Notes: generated by a model not told the origin, from the sequence alone. 64,000 nt of DNA from Hoeflea prorocentri (GCF_027944115.1 NZ_JAPJZI010000001.1:1984001-2048000), one strand, 5' to 3'; positions 1 through 9,331 are shown, numbered from the stretch's first letter. Numbers and translations are program-made.

Positions 1-306
1 TGATTTCCGTATTTTTGATTTAGCAAAGGCGTTTTCGGCCGGATCGTTTATTACCTCATCAATAGCCATATCGATTTGCTCGACGGTTATGCGCATCAAT
101 GAAAGAGCCACATCAAACTGCGCCGGACTCAGTGGGTAGTCAACTGCCTGAGTTGATGCCGGAGACGATGGCGGAGAAAATGTCCCGTTACCGTTGTCCA
201 AAAAGTTTGCATAGACACCATCCGAGACTTTACTCCATCCTCGCCCATACGGTTTCTGCAGTCGGATTACGTCAACAACACCGTCTATAATTTTTGCATA
301 TTTCAT
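1..306 (-). CDS. tail fibre accessory/assembly-like protein (partial)
   Basis: An open frame of 102 codons starts with ATG at 306 and has no stop before the window edge, so the 3' end is missing. It begins one base after the tail-fibre stop, so the two are co-transcribed. The start, MKYAKIIDGVVDVI, is the short 'YAxIxDGxVxxVI' opening common in phage tail-fibre accessory or assembly-chaperone proteins. The rest is acidic with a helical stretch near residues 65-95. Position directly after the fibre gene supports a fibre-assembly or fibre-tip role; this is inference. Confidence 0.6.
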   Translation of the reverse strand, partial: MKYAKIIDGVVDVIRLQKPYGRGWSKVSDGVYANFLDNGNGTFSPPSSPASTQAVDYPLSPAQFDVALSLMRITVEQIDMAIDEVINDPAENAFAKSKIRKS

Positions 307-307
307 C

Positions 308-2509
308 TTACTGTTTCCAAAGCTTTACTCTGAGATAATGTTCCGTTTCACCGTGGTTACCCGCAGCATTTGATTGCGTGCCATGCCAATATCGAAGCTC
401 AACGCGATAAGTTTTGTTCGGAAGAAGATCGCAAATACCGTGCACGTTGAATGTCGCATGCGACCCGCCAGCAAAGCCAGAAGTTGACGAAGCAACCACA
501 ACTCCATCAGTCACATTATAAACCCGACTTTGCATGTTGTTTGCACGTCGCACGGGGGTCATCCATTCACAATGGCAAGCCACTATTGGAGTGAACTGAT
601 TAGATGTGATCGAAACAATGTTCTTTGGGTCATGCACCTCGGTGTTAAGGTCCAGATGTCGCCAAGCACCCGCCGCAATGGACTGACCGCTTGTTCCTGG
701 AGCCTTCTGATCTTCAAGAATGGCGTCAGGCCAACCACCTCCCCCCAAAGCCCCAATCGCCTGAGCCGTTCGTTGTGGGGTCATAAGCTTGTTGGTCACC
801 GCACCTGCTTCCGCTTCAGCCTGGCTGGCGATGTTTGCGCTGATGGTACGATTTGCTGATAATACACCACCACCCGTCAAACCCGTTCCCGCTGTCACCG
901 TGCGTGTTGTCGGCACCTTCGCATTTAACGCCGCCTGCTGTGCTGTACTCACCGGCTTTGCCGCGTCCGCTGTGTTGTTGACATTGCCCAGCCCCAGCGT
1001 CGCGCGGGCGTTGCTTGCTGCGGTATCGTCGATCAGTGCTGCGCCGAACGCGCTGATCGTCGTGTTCGCCGGCAGGCTGAGGGTCTTGATATCGGCGTCC
1101 ACCTCGCTGTCCATCAGCGCGCCGGCCGCCGTCACGTTGGCGGTGTCGGTCACGTCCGCGCCCGCTTCCACGCTGTCGAGCTTGGTCTTGAGCGCGGTGG
1201 TGAAAGCTTGATCCGTGCTGTCGAGAACCGGTTTGTGCGCCTGCACGTCGGCTCCGATGGCAAGGCCAAGATTGGTGCGTGCCGTCGCAGCATTTGACAG
1301 ATCCGAAAGATTGTTGACCGCAAGCATGTCGCCGGCGCCGATGCCGTCCGTGCCGCGCTGGGCGAGAACCTCCCAGTAGGTCGTCCAGTTTGCGCCGACG
1401 CCCGGCTGGCTGGCCGAACCGGAGGTGTGCGCCTGCATGCACACATAACTGCTGCCATTGTTGCCGACCGCCTGTCTCGGATTGACGGCGCTGTAGGCCG
1501 TTGCGGTCGCCCAGGCGCCCGTCCAGTCGATCTCCGCAACCTGCGCGGCGGTCGCACTGTTCGCGGCGGCTGTTTCGCTCGCCCCCGCGGCGGAGGCGCT
1601 GCCGGCCGCATTCGCTTCGGATGTTGCCGCATTCGCCGCGGAAGCCGCAGCGCCCGCTGCGGATCCTGACACGCTGGTCTCGGATGCTGCCGCATTGGCA
1701 GCGGAGGTTGCCGCCGCCGCTGCGCTGCCGGCCGCATTTGTCTCGGATATCGCGGCATCGCCGGCGCTCGCCGCCGCGCCCGCGGCGCTGGCCGAGGCTT
1801 CGCCCGCCTTCGTGTTGGCCGTCGTGGCGGAGCCTGCCGCGCCCGTTTCCGAAAGCCCGGCTGCCGCCGCGCTCCCCGCCGCCGCCGTTTGCGAGGCCGC
1901 CGCGTTGGCGGCGCTTGTCGAGGCCGAACTCGCACTGCCGGAGGCGGACGCAGCGCTTGAGGCTGCCGCCGTCTCGCTGGCGGCGGCGTTGATCGCAGCC
2001 GTATTGGCCGCCGCGATCTCGCCGGGCGTCACGCTGTTTTCAAGTCCGTCTCCGGCCGTATTCCAGGCAACCACCCTGCCCGCCTCCGGCTCGGGGAAAT
2101 CCGGGCCGACATGAGCGGAGGATGCCTTCATTTTCACGGCCCGGTCGACCTGCTCCTGCAGGCGCTGCGCCTGGCGGGCGTGCCGGTCGAACTGGTCCTC
2201 GAAGGCCTGCTCGCGGAAGGTGCCGACATCGTCGGCGTCGGTTTCCTGTGTCAGCGGCTCGTCGCGGATGATCGTCACCGTCTGCACCGCAGACGGGGCT
2301 GTCACAAAGGTAACCGTCCCGCCCCCGGCGTTTCCCGCGCCCGAAACGGTATAGTGCACGGACAAGGTCTGCTGGCTCTCGCTGCCGCCGGCATCGGTGA
2401 TAGTGACCGAAAGATGCGTTTCCTTCTCAAAGAAGTAAGGAAACGCAAACACGGTCGTGCTGCCGTCGCCCGCTGCGCGGACGCGGTTCGTCGTCGTTGA
2501 AATTGTCAT
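308..2509 (-). CDS. tail fibre protein, T7 gp17-like N-terminus
   Basis: Receptor-binding fibre of a podovirus (733 aa from the chosen start). Residues 1-130 match the T7 fibre N-terminal domain that docks on the tail: a beta-rich part, then a coiled-coil-like stretch containing FEDQFDRHARQAQRLQEQVD. Residues about 170-330 are Ala/Ser/Asn-rich fibre repeats (NAAGSA, SETAAA types). A knob-like domain follows, with a C-terminal beta-rich domain holding several His and Trp. The longer open frame starts at 2542, but ATG 2509 is preceded by GAGG at good spacing and begins the conserved MTISTTTNRVRA motif. Confidence 0.9.
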   Translation of the reverse strand: MTISTTTNRVRAAGDGSTTVFAFPYFFEKETHLSVTITDAGGSESQQTLSVHYTVSGAGNAGGGTVTFVTAPSAVQTVTIIRDEPLTQETDADDVGTFREQAFEDQFDRHARQAQRLQEQVDRAVKMKASSAHVGPDFPEPEAGRVVAWNTAGDGLENSVTPGEIAAANTAAINAAASETAAASSAASASGSASSASTSAANAAASQTAAAGSAAAAGLSETGAAGSATTANTKAGEASASAAGAAASAGDAAISETNAAGSAAAAATSAANAAASETSVSGSAAGAAASAANAATSEANAAGSASAAGASETAAANSATAAQVAEIDWTGAWATATAYSAVNPRQAVGNNGSSYVCMQAHTSGSASQPGVGANWTTYWEVLAQRGTDGIGAGDMLAVNNLSDLSNAATARTNLGLAIGADVQAHKPVLDSTDQAFTTALKTKLDSVEAGADVTDTANVTAAGALMDSEVDADIKTLSLPANTTISAFGAALIDDTAASNARATLGLGNVNNTADAAKPVSTAQQAALNAKVPTTRTVTAGTGLTGGGVLSANRTISANIASQAEAEAGAVTNKLMTPQRTAQAIGALGGGGWPDAILEDQKAPGTSGQSIAAGAWRHLDLNTEVHDPKNIVSITSNQFTPIVACHCEWMTPVRRANNMQSRVYNVTDGVVVASSTSGFAGGSHATFNVHGICDLLPNKTYRVELRYWHGTQSNAAGNHGETEHYLRVKLWKQ

Positions 2510-2521
2510 GATGACCTCAGT

Positions 2522-2556
2522 TGAAAAAACAAGGGCCGCCATGGCGTGCGGCCCTT
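2522..2556 (-). terminator. rho-independent terminator, minus strand
   Basis: A perfect 9 bp inverted repeat (AAGGGCCGC / GCGGCCCTT, 8-base loop) is followed on the minus strand by GTTTTTT. It lies between the repeat-rich non-coding block and the tail-fibre ribosome-binding site, so it would end a minus-strand RNA coming from 4.05-2.6 kb. The fibre gene then needs read-through or its own promoter. Confidence 0.7.
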
Positions 2557-4052
2557 ACATCGACGATACGGCTCCAGGGAACCGCGGTTTCATTCACCCG
2601 GCTTCAAGACATTGAGACCGGCTGGATTGTTCCGGATCGTGGCGGCTGCCCTCGCCTTCTCTTCCTTCTTCAGATATGAGAAGATACCCGCTATACTTGT
2701 ATTCTCGCACGATGCGGCCTATGTCACTGTCGGCCTTCGCTCCCATTCACGCGCAGTACCGGGAGGCGTGAATGCGTAGGCCCGACGCGGGAACGAAGCC
2801 GGCCGGGTCACCGAAGGTCACAAGGGTTTGCAAACAACGTTCAAGAACGCATTGCTGATTCGCCGGCTCAATTCGACCACGGCTCCTCTCGTATCCGGGA
2901 TCAAATGTACGCGAGGGGTAGCAGAGGACAGGCACCCGGGTTCTGTCGATGGGTAGGTCGTCCATCCCGGCGTTTCCCGCTCCCACATCTGCCTTCCTGA
3001 AGAAAGGAAGCTTTTGTGCGTAGGCCGCAGGGGCATAAAACTCCTGCGGTTCACCGGGGCTGCTGGCAACAAGGGTTGAACTGCCGGATGTTCACCTGAC
3101 CGCTTTCTCATATAACGGGCGGGACTTCGCTCATCGTTTCGCGCACCCGTTCTCCAAAATTGCCTTTCTTGTCGATGGTTTCGCTGTTAAGTTGCACCAA
3201 GCCCCGCTCCCACTCTGGCATCCTATACCGGGAGGTCAGGGTGCGTAGCCCACAGGGAAAGGCTATTCCTGTGATGCATCGGGGCTACTTTAACTGGTAT
3301 GGAACATAAGAATAAAAGGTACTGTCTTGCCTTTGGCTCCGGCTTAATCCAGCGCCGCCTTTTCGTATCCGGGACCAATGTACGGATTGGTAAAGAGGGC
3401 AGAGCACCCGGGTTCTGCTGATGGATAGCTGACCATCCCGGGGTTAAAATCTTGATTGGCTTACCTTTTATTCCTATGTACCTACTGGCCCTACCCAATT
3501 CGCTGCCAAGGGGACTTCGGTCGGTGTCGGGCGTGCGCCCAGCGCTCACCTTCCCAAACCAATCCGGTTACAATTTCCGAACTCTACTTTGAAGTGCATT
3601 GACGTTTTGCCCTGCAATTCATATTTTGTGTGCGGGACGGTGAGTACCTATGCGGGAAACGGAGTAATATCTGTTTGGACGTTCGTTGAAGCGCTGTCAT
3701 ACGGCGACGCAACCTAGCTCTTCCTCCGTCCCACCCCAACGAACAGGCAAGCAGAAAAAAGTTCTCCTCCTGAGCTTCATGGACCTTAGCCAATTCGCCG
3801 CGATAGGGACTTCGGTCAGTGCCGGGCGTGCACCTAGGGCTCACTCTCCAACAGGTTGATTTCTTCATTCATATGCAGCCGCATCTCATGGATTTATTGG
3901 TATGGAATATGTGCCCAAAAGGCACTATATTGCACTTGGCTCCGGCTTAATTCGGCCACGGCTCTTCTCATATCCGGGATCAAATGTATGAGCGGAGCAG
4001 CAAAGGACAGGCACCCGGGTTCTGTTGATGGGCAGGCCGACCATCCCGGAGT
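2557..4052 (-). ncRNA. candidate large structured phage RNA built of repeated modules
   Basis: About 1.5 kb between two phage genes with no convincing reading frame. Three module types recur. X (near 2729, 2978 and 3207) has CGCTCCCA, a hairpin, TGCGTAG, then a second hairpin. Y (near 2866-2970, 3340-3442 and 3944-4050) has GGCTYAATYC, a CTCRTA-type hairpin, then CCCGGG-ATGG-CCAT-CCCGG nested arms. Z (near 3119, 3496 and 3791) has GGGACTTCGGTC and a GC-rich hairpin. In X the arms differ between copies but still pair (ATTCACGC/GCGTGAAT, CTTCCT/AGGAAG, ACTCTG/CAGGGT), which is covariation. Strand is inferred from the terminator at 2522-2556; one G-U pair would instead favour plus. Class unknown; GOLLD/ROOL-like giant phage RNAs are an analogy only. 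Confidence 0.5.
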
Positions 4053-4053
4053 T
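2866..4053. repeat. three imperfect ~100 bp repeats (module Y)
   Basis: Copies lie at about 2866-2972, 3340-3442 and 3944-4053. Each has the order GGCTYAATYC, CGTATCCGGGAYCAA or similar, GCACCCGGGTTCTG, GATGG, CCATCCCGG. Stem-forming segments are kept while loop bases change. Translation on the minus strand gives a loosely conserved PGWxxxPSTEPGC-type string, so a decayed coding repeat is the alternative, but the frames are broken between copies. Confidence 0.7.
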
Positions 4054-5012
4054 CATTTATTTCTGCGCCAGATTTGTTTCCCACCCCGTTTGTGTAGCTC
4101 TTTGTGTAAATTTGTGTGTCGTTCCTTGCCAACATTTTTGCTACCCTCAATGAACGTTGTTGTGACACCGTAGAAGGCGTCCTCTCCCTCAATCAATTCG
4201 ACGATTACATATCTATTGGTTCCGTTTTTTTTCACCAACATGAGACGCCCATTGGTTTGTTCAACCGCAACGTCAAAATGTCGGGCCACGTCTTCGATCA
4301 TTTCTATTTCATCTCGATAGCCCAGACGCACAGCGCGCTCGCGCCTTTGTGGCCCGAGGTGCAAAGCTCCATATCCGTCTGTTCCAGTCTCTCCTAGCTC
4401 AAGGCGAATTGGTTTTTCTGATAGCCTTCCACCGCTGGCCTCAGCCATCTCCTTGCTGATCCTTCCAAAGTCGATCGTACCGTCAGACGACGTCAGGAAT
4501 GATCTGCCTCCGATCTTGACGATCTGACCGGGCTTCGTTTTTCCAACTCCACCGCCTGACCTAAGCACGGAAGGGTCCAAAGCCCGTTTAGGGTCGCGCA
4601 CCGCCGTAAACGCAGTGCCGGTGCCGACTGCGAATCCGCTGAGATTAAAAGCCCTGTCCAGATAGCTCTGCTGATTCAGGATGCGATTGCCGGCAAGCTT
4701 TCCATGTTGATAGACGTTTCCGGCATCATCTTCACTAACACCCGGTTGCCCCAAAGAGGGCAGGTTGTAGCGGCCGCGCGCGACATCGCCGGGAAGGGTT
4801 ATGGCGTCCTTGGCCCCGGTCCACATATCGGACAACACACGGAGCACAGCCAAAGACCAGTTGCCTTGTCTATCCCGGTGCAGAGGTATGAAATGAGCTG
4901 TATGGCCATCATAGGATCGCTCATAATTTTGAAGCGCATCGAGAGCCTTTGCCTGATCCGGTGCTTCAACCTCGAATGTCCCACCCGACGTTTCGATTTC
5001 GAATGTGGGCAC
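4053..5012 (-). CDS. internal virion protein with C-terminal toxin-like nuclease domain
   Basis: Product of 319 aa. The N-terminus (VPTFEIETSGGTFEVEAP) is the short beta opening seen on many phage injection or internal virion proteins. The middle contains a DPxxxL linker. The C-terminal 110 residues (RRERAVRLGYRDEIEMIEDV, then LMLVKKNG, VIVEL, FYGVTT) resemble the phage-borne BECR/PBECR-type nuclease fold. It is far shorter than T7 gp16. GTG at 5012 is chosen because GGAGG precedes it and the codon overlaps the upstream TAG (TAGTG). Likely injected with the DNA; the nuclease role is inference. Confidence 0.6.
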   Translation of the reverse strand: MPTFEIETSGGTFEVEAPDQAKALDALQNYERSYDGHTAHFIPLHRDRQGNWSLAVLRVLSDMWTGAKDAITLPGDVARGRYNLPSLGQPGVSEDDAGNVYQHGKLAGNRILNQQSYLDRAFNLSGFAVGTGTAFTAVRDPKRALDPSVLRSGGGVGKTKPGQIVKIGGRSFLTSSDGTIDFGRISKEMAEASGGRLSEKPIRLELGETGTDGYGALHLGPQRRERAVRLGYRDEIEMIEDVARHFDVAVEQTNGRLMLVKKNGTNRYVIVELIEGEDAFYGVTTTFIEGSKNVGKERHTNLHKELHKRGGKQIWRRNK

Positions 5013-6406
5013 TAGCGGATCCTCCGAATACGTCTGCCGTCGTCCAGGACAACCCAACCGCCGTCTGCCTCGTCCTCCGACTGCTGGGGAGCATCGGAAC
5101 CGGGATAGGAGGAAGGCGGCTCACGCACAAGCCGGGCCACATCGGCGATGAGGGCCAGGCGGCCGGTAAGCGACAGGCCAAGAAATCGTGGATCGGGTTC
5201 GGTTACCGTCATCGCCTCGGTCAGGCCAAACGCCATGCGGCTTGTCTCGGCCATCCGGGCAAACTCTTCCGGCGGGATTTTGGACACGCGGCGAAAATCA
5301 AGCGCCTGCCGGTCGTAGGGTTCGAGCACGGGTATGCCGTCCCGGTTCGCGGTCAGGACAAGCGAGTTGCCATCATCAGCGGCCCGGTCGAACAGGCCGA
5401 CGCCGCCATTCGGAAGTACAACCAGATCGCCGCGCCGGGGCTTGGTCGTTTCCGTCGCCCAGTCGCCCAATTGATAGGGACGACCCGGAGCAAGGAATGC
5501 CGCCGTCGTCACCGCCGCTTCGCCCGCCTCTCCGGCGGACCGTGACTGTCCGAACGCCTTCATAATGAAACGCTCGACAATCCGGGCGGCCTCTTCATCG
5601 CCGCCGGTCAAGGACCTGGCGACATCGCCGGAGTTCATAAGAGTCGTCGAACCGCCCTCTCCGCCGCTTGCAGGCGATTGAAAGCCCAGCATCCCGTTCA
5701 GGAGTTGTCCCGGCTCATTGCCCGCAATGCGCGATGCGGCGGTCCATGCCAGCTCCTTGTCAAACTCGGCCGCCTTTTGCCGCGCACGCTCTTTCGGCAG
5801 TACGGAAAGGTTCATCAATTCGCCAAGCCGCTCCCGGGCATCGGTGAAGCTCTGCGGGGACGGATCGACATCGTCCAGAATACCGGCCGCCAGACGGTCC
5901 GTTTCGGCTTCATAGAAGCTTGCCGATTGCTCGCGCTCCATTTCCGCCGCCCTTTGCAGCACCGGCTCGGCCCGCCCCAATATGATGTCCCTGATCGTCG
6001 ATTGTTCTTCCTGCGGGAACATCGCCACGGCCTTGGTGATTTCCGGTTCCACGATGTCTCTGCTAAAGGTATCGTAAAAATCCGCGCCGTCGGGCCTGAT
6101 GGATTCCAGGTGCTTCACATAACCCTGCTTCAAGGCGGTTTGCGTATCGGCCACCGCACGAAACTTTCCGAAATTGCCCTGCGACTGCCGCCTTTGTTTC
6201 TGCCTCTGTTGCGGGCGGTTGTCATCGCTTTGCTGCGGTTGGTTGTCGTCCGATGCCTCCCGCCGGCTTCCAAACGGCAGCGCCGCAATGGACCGTCCCA
6301 GCCCTTGAAGAGCGCCGCCAAGATGATCATCGGCCTGGACGCGCGGCATCCCGCCGCGATCCGTATCGAGTGAGCGCTGCGCGGTATAGATTGGTATACG
6401 TGCCAT
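5012..6406 (-). CDS. internal virion (ejection) protein
   Basis: Product of 464 aa, in the T7 gp15 position between the gp14-like gene and the gp16-position gene. It has a Gln/Arg/Asp-rich low-complexity segment (residues 50-78), then long amphipathic helices. Around residues 300-380, a GDWATETTKPRRGDLVVL segment resembles the tail end of NlpC/P60-like (TIGR02594-type) domains but without a visible catalytic Cys. It ends in an acidic stretch and a basic tail. Core/ejection role follows from gene order. Confidence 0.6.
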   Translation of the reverse strand: MARIPIYTAQRSLDTDRGGMPRVQADDHLGGALQGLGRSIAALPFGSRREASDDNQPQQSDDNRPQQRQKQRRQSQGNFGKFRAVADTQTALKQGYVKHLESIRPDGADFYDTFSRDIVEPEITKAVAMFPQEEQSTIRDIILGRAEPVLQRAAEMEREQSASFYEAETDRLAAGILDDVDPSPQSFTDARERLGELMNLSVLPKERARQKAAEFDKELAWTAASRIAGNEPGQLLNGMLGFQSPASGGEGGSTTLMNSGDVARSLTGGDEEAARIVERFIMKAFGQSRSAGEAGEAAVTTAAFLAPGRPYQLGDWATETTKPRRGDLVVLPNGGVGLFDRAADDGNSLVLTANRDGIPVLEPYDRQALDFRRVSKIPPEEFARMAETSRMAFGLTEAMTVTEPDPRFLGLSLTGRLALIADVARLVREPPSSYPGSDAPQQSEDEADGGWVVLDDGRRIRRIR

Positions 6407-6408
6407 GA

Positions 6409-6843
6409 TCAGCGGATCTTCGATGCAAGCTCTGCCGCACCCTGAATGACCGGTGTCAGGAAGCCGATGGGCGCAGCCGACATGATCGACTTGGCTTTTC
6501 TCCGGTTCTGCTGCGCGCTGAATTGCTGGTTCGACGCCCGTGCCTCTGCGCCATAGCGGATCGCCTGCACATCCAGCGCCGCTTCTGCAGCGCTGTCATC
6601 GATCACCGAGCCGGGGCTGCCAGCAAGCTGGACGCCGGAGGCTGCGAAATTCGCCACCTGTTGGCCCTGAAGCCGGCGTGCCTTGTCCGTTGCCCGCGCG
6701 CCTTCAAACGCCCCGCGCTGGCGTTCCATCGCCGCCTGGCGGTCGTGCATACGCGCCTGCGCGCGCGCAGCCGACGCATTGCTGCGTGAGCTCATCAGGC
6801 TTCCAATGCCCGAGACGATGCCTCCGATAAGGGGTGAACACAT
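6409..6843 (-). CDS. internal virion protein B-like (T7 gp14 position)
   Basis: Product of 144 aa starting MCSPLIGGIVSGIGS, the small Cys-Ser-Pro plus glycine-rich hydrophobic start typical of podovirus gp14-like core proteins. Residues 25-115 are a charged helix rich in Ala, Arg and Gln. The longer frame from 7263 is rejected because ATG 6843 has a strong AAGGAG site and starts just after the tail-tube B stop. Confidence 0.7.
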   Translation of the reverse strand: MCSPLIGGIVSGIGSLMSSRSNASAARAQARMHDRQAAMERQRGAFEGARATDKARRLQGQQVANFAASGVQLAGSPGSVIDDSAAEAALDVQAIRYGAEARASNQQFSAQQNRRKAKSIMSAAPIGFLTPVIQGAAELASKIR

Positions 6844-6844
6844 A

Positions 6845-9325
6845 TCAGGGTTCTCCTTCAACTGATGCGACAATGCTTCTGATGGTGGCCGGATAGGCCC
6901 TGTCCGACCGCAGCACAACAACGCCACCATTCGACCAATGGTCTTCCGACGACAGGGTCTTGAAACCGGTATGGAGTTCACGCTCGCTGCCGAGGTTCTC
7001 GTCCGTTCGGCGGAACAGATAGTCGAACTGGCGGGCCTTCGATCCGGCCTTGATGTATCCCGTTTCCATAAGATCGAGCGCAACGGATACAAGACGCGCA
7101 CGACGACCGATGGATGCGCCGTCCCGATTGCCGGTCTGCGCCATGCGCAGCGTTTCGGCGTAGCTCTCATAGCGCAGACCGTAGGTAATTCTTGACGCCT
7201 CGATGCCGCCCGGCAGACTAAAAACGCCGCCGGACACGACGGCATCACCCAAATCGACGCCATCGGCGAAAACGCCGATCGTCAATCCTTCAAGATGGCC
7301 CGCGCCGTTAACCGTGGTGACCGGACCGCCGCTGTCGATGGTGACAGCGCAATCGAGGAAGATACCTTCAGACACGTCTGCACCGTCAAACGGCATTTCA
7401 AGATATTCGACGAAACGTCTGGTCTGCCCGTTGATCGTGCGGCGGACAATCATCCAGAGCCGGTCGCCATTTTCAACGGGAACAATGCAGGCGCTTTCGA
7501 CGGTGCCGGTTTTACCCGCCTGCCCGCCGGCAATCCTGTGGCGCGATATGCCGACAACCTTTTGCGCCTTGTCATAGGTCGTTGCCGTCAGTGTCCCGTC
7601 GTCAAGCCCGCACCAGATGATGCCGTCCGGAAACTCCTGATAGGCCAGGAAACTGATCCCCGCCTTGAAGGCATGGGAGGACAGTACCGTGAGTTCCGGC
7701 GACAGATAGCCGTTTACATCGAACGAGAATGAAAATTCGTGCAGGGCCGATTTATGAAAGCCGCCATAGATAATCGTATTGCCGACGGTCACCGGACGGA
7801 TGGGTGCAGCGCCTGTTGTCGTTTGCTGGCGCTGCTGGATATTCGTCGAAGAAAAAGCCTCTGCGGTCGATGCCGGTCCCAACGTGCGCATGGAGCCGCT
7901 CGTGCCGATCACCAGATCACCGCCTTCGCGGATGAAAGAAATCGCGTTGAGATGGCCGCCGGTCATGGTGATTGACATACCGTCCGATGCGATCACCGGC
8001 TCACTTTCTCCAAAGCTGTTGAACTGCAGTGATTTTGACAGCCAGACCGTTCGTGGCTGCGCATAGGTGCGCCCGAAGGCCAGCCGTTCCTGGTAGAAAC
8101 CGACACTGTGCGGCCAGCCGCTCTCGTGGGACCACGCGCCAAGCGCCCAGGTCACGATCGGCGATGTATCCGGCAAGGCCTGGCCGTGCAGACGTATCTT
8201 GACGATGGTTGTCGAGGTCCGCCCAGTGATTTCGGCCCACCGCCAGACACCATCTCCCCCTAGAAGACGGATAAGCCTGCCGACATCGCTTGTCTGAAAT
8301 CCGGTGCCGTCATTGATCCCGGCCGTTGACGATGCCGTCAGATCGAATGGTGTCTGATCGCTGGCCTTCTGGTGGATAGCGAGCTCGGCAACATTGGTGT
8401 TGACACCGTCTGCCCCGCCGCCGCCCGAGAAATTCAGGCGGTAATGCTCATAGGCGACATCGTTGTCGAACTCGTAGTAGCGGGTTTCCGAACCCGACCA
8501 GCCGGTTTCGCCATCCCGGCTGTCGAGCGTGACCCAGTTGGTTCCGTCATTCGAGCCCTGGAACTCCCACTGTGTGAAATAATCGCCATGTTGGGCGGCG
8601 TTGCTGGAGGATGTGATCCAATAGGCGTCTGCGACCTTCCGCGTGCCGCCGGGAAACTGGTACTGGACAAATCCATGCGATCCCCCGTCAATGGTGATGT
8701 TCTCGGATTTGTCCCGGTTGAAGATCCGGTAAGGTTGCGTTCCGCCGCCGCTCGTCACGGTGCCACTCGGCGTCGCCGCGCCTGTCATCTGAGGCGTGAT
8801 GTGCCCGGTTTCAGCCGGTGTCAGCGTCGTGGAGGTTGTATTCTCGCTAAGATACGGCCCGTCCTGAAAATCATACTGAGAGAACGCCCAACTCGTTTCG
8901 CTGGCGCGCCGCAACTCACGCGGCGCGTAGGATCCGTGAGTCATGTAAAGCACGTCGGCGCTTTGCGTATAGTCTATCGCATCGAGATCATTCAGCGCAA
9001 AGGGCGACGGGATTTCGTAGGGCGCACCGCCGTTGAAAACCTGGCCGTCCAGCGCAAAGAACCGGCAATAGCCATTGCCATGTTCAATGGCGTAGGCTTG
9101 GCTTTCATTGAAGGCAAAGGGGAAGAGCCGGCAGGCATCATTGCTGTTTTTAACTTCCGCGACGAAGACGGTGCCGGAGCGGCGGCGAATACCGCCCTGT
9201 TTGAGAACATAGAAATTTTCGCACCTCGCCAACCCCATACGGTAATGGTCGATATCGACACGCCCGTGCAGTTCCGGCGCCAGTTCGCCGCGCGTGAAAG
9301 TCGCCTGGATCGGATAGACGGTCAT
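6845..9325 (-). CDS. tail tubular protein B-like (T7 gp12) with discoidin-like insert
   Basis: Product of 826 aa, nozzle of the podovirus tail. The N-terminus (TFTRGELAPELHGRVDIDHY, then ENFYVLKQGGIRRRSGT) is the hallmark of this family. Residues about 195-320 look like an inserted F5/8-type (discoidin) carbohydrate-binding domain: VADAYWITSS, FTQWEFQGSNDGTNWVTLD, YEHYRLNFSG. The rest is the usual beta-propeller-like nozzle. Gene order A, B, gp14, gp15 and gp16 positions agrees. Confidence 0.85.
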   Translation of the reverse strand: MTVYPIQATFTRGELAPELHGRVDIDHYRMGLARCENFYVLKQGGIRRRSGTVFVAEVKNSNDACRLFPFAFNESQAYAIEHGNGYCRFFALDGQVFNGGAPYEIPSPFALNDLDAIDYTQSADVLYMTHGSYAPRELRRASETSWAFSQYDFQDGPYLSENTTSTTLTPAETGHITPQMTGAATPSGTVTSGGGTQPYRIFNRDKSENITIDGGSHGFVQYQFPGGTRKVADAYWITSSSNAAQHGDYFTQWEFQGSNDGTNWVTLDSRDGETGWSGSETRYYEFDNDVAYEHYRLNFSGGGGADGVNTNVAELAIHQKASDQTPFDLTASSTAGINDGTGFQTSDVGRLIRLLGGDGVWRWAEITGRTSTTIVKIRLHGQALPDTSPIVTWALGAWSHESGWPHSVGFYQERLAFGRTYAQPRTVWLSKSLQFNSFGESEPVIASDGMSITMTGGHLNAISFIREGGDLVIGTSGSMRTLGPASTAEAFSSTNIQQRQQTTTGAAPIRPVTVGNTIIYGGFHKSALHEFSFSFDVNGYLSPELTVLSSHAFKAGISFLAYQEFPDGIIWCGLDDGTLTATTYDKAQKVVGISRHRIAGGQAGKTGTVESACIVPVENGDRLWMIVRRTINGQTRRFVEYLEMPFDGADVSEGIFLDCAVTIDSGGPVTTVNGAGHLEGLTIGVFADGVDLGDAVVSGGVFSLPGGIEASRITYGLRYESYAETLRMAQTGNRDGASIGRRARLVSVALDLMETGYIKAGSKARQFDYLFRRTDENLGSERELHTGFKTLSSEDHWSNGGVVVLRSDRAYPATIRSIVASVEGEP

Positions 9326-9331
9326 CTCGCC

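Noticed and set aside
2747-3868. Small minus-strand frames of 79-108 codons in the repeat region
   Set aside because: No good ribosome-binding sites, frames do not continue between repeat copies, and conservation follows stems instead of codons.
2729-4053. CRISPR array
   Set aside because: The repeats are long, imperfect, of three different kinds and unevenly spaced, with no regular spacers and no cas genes nearby.
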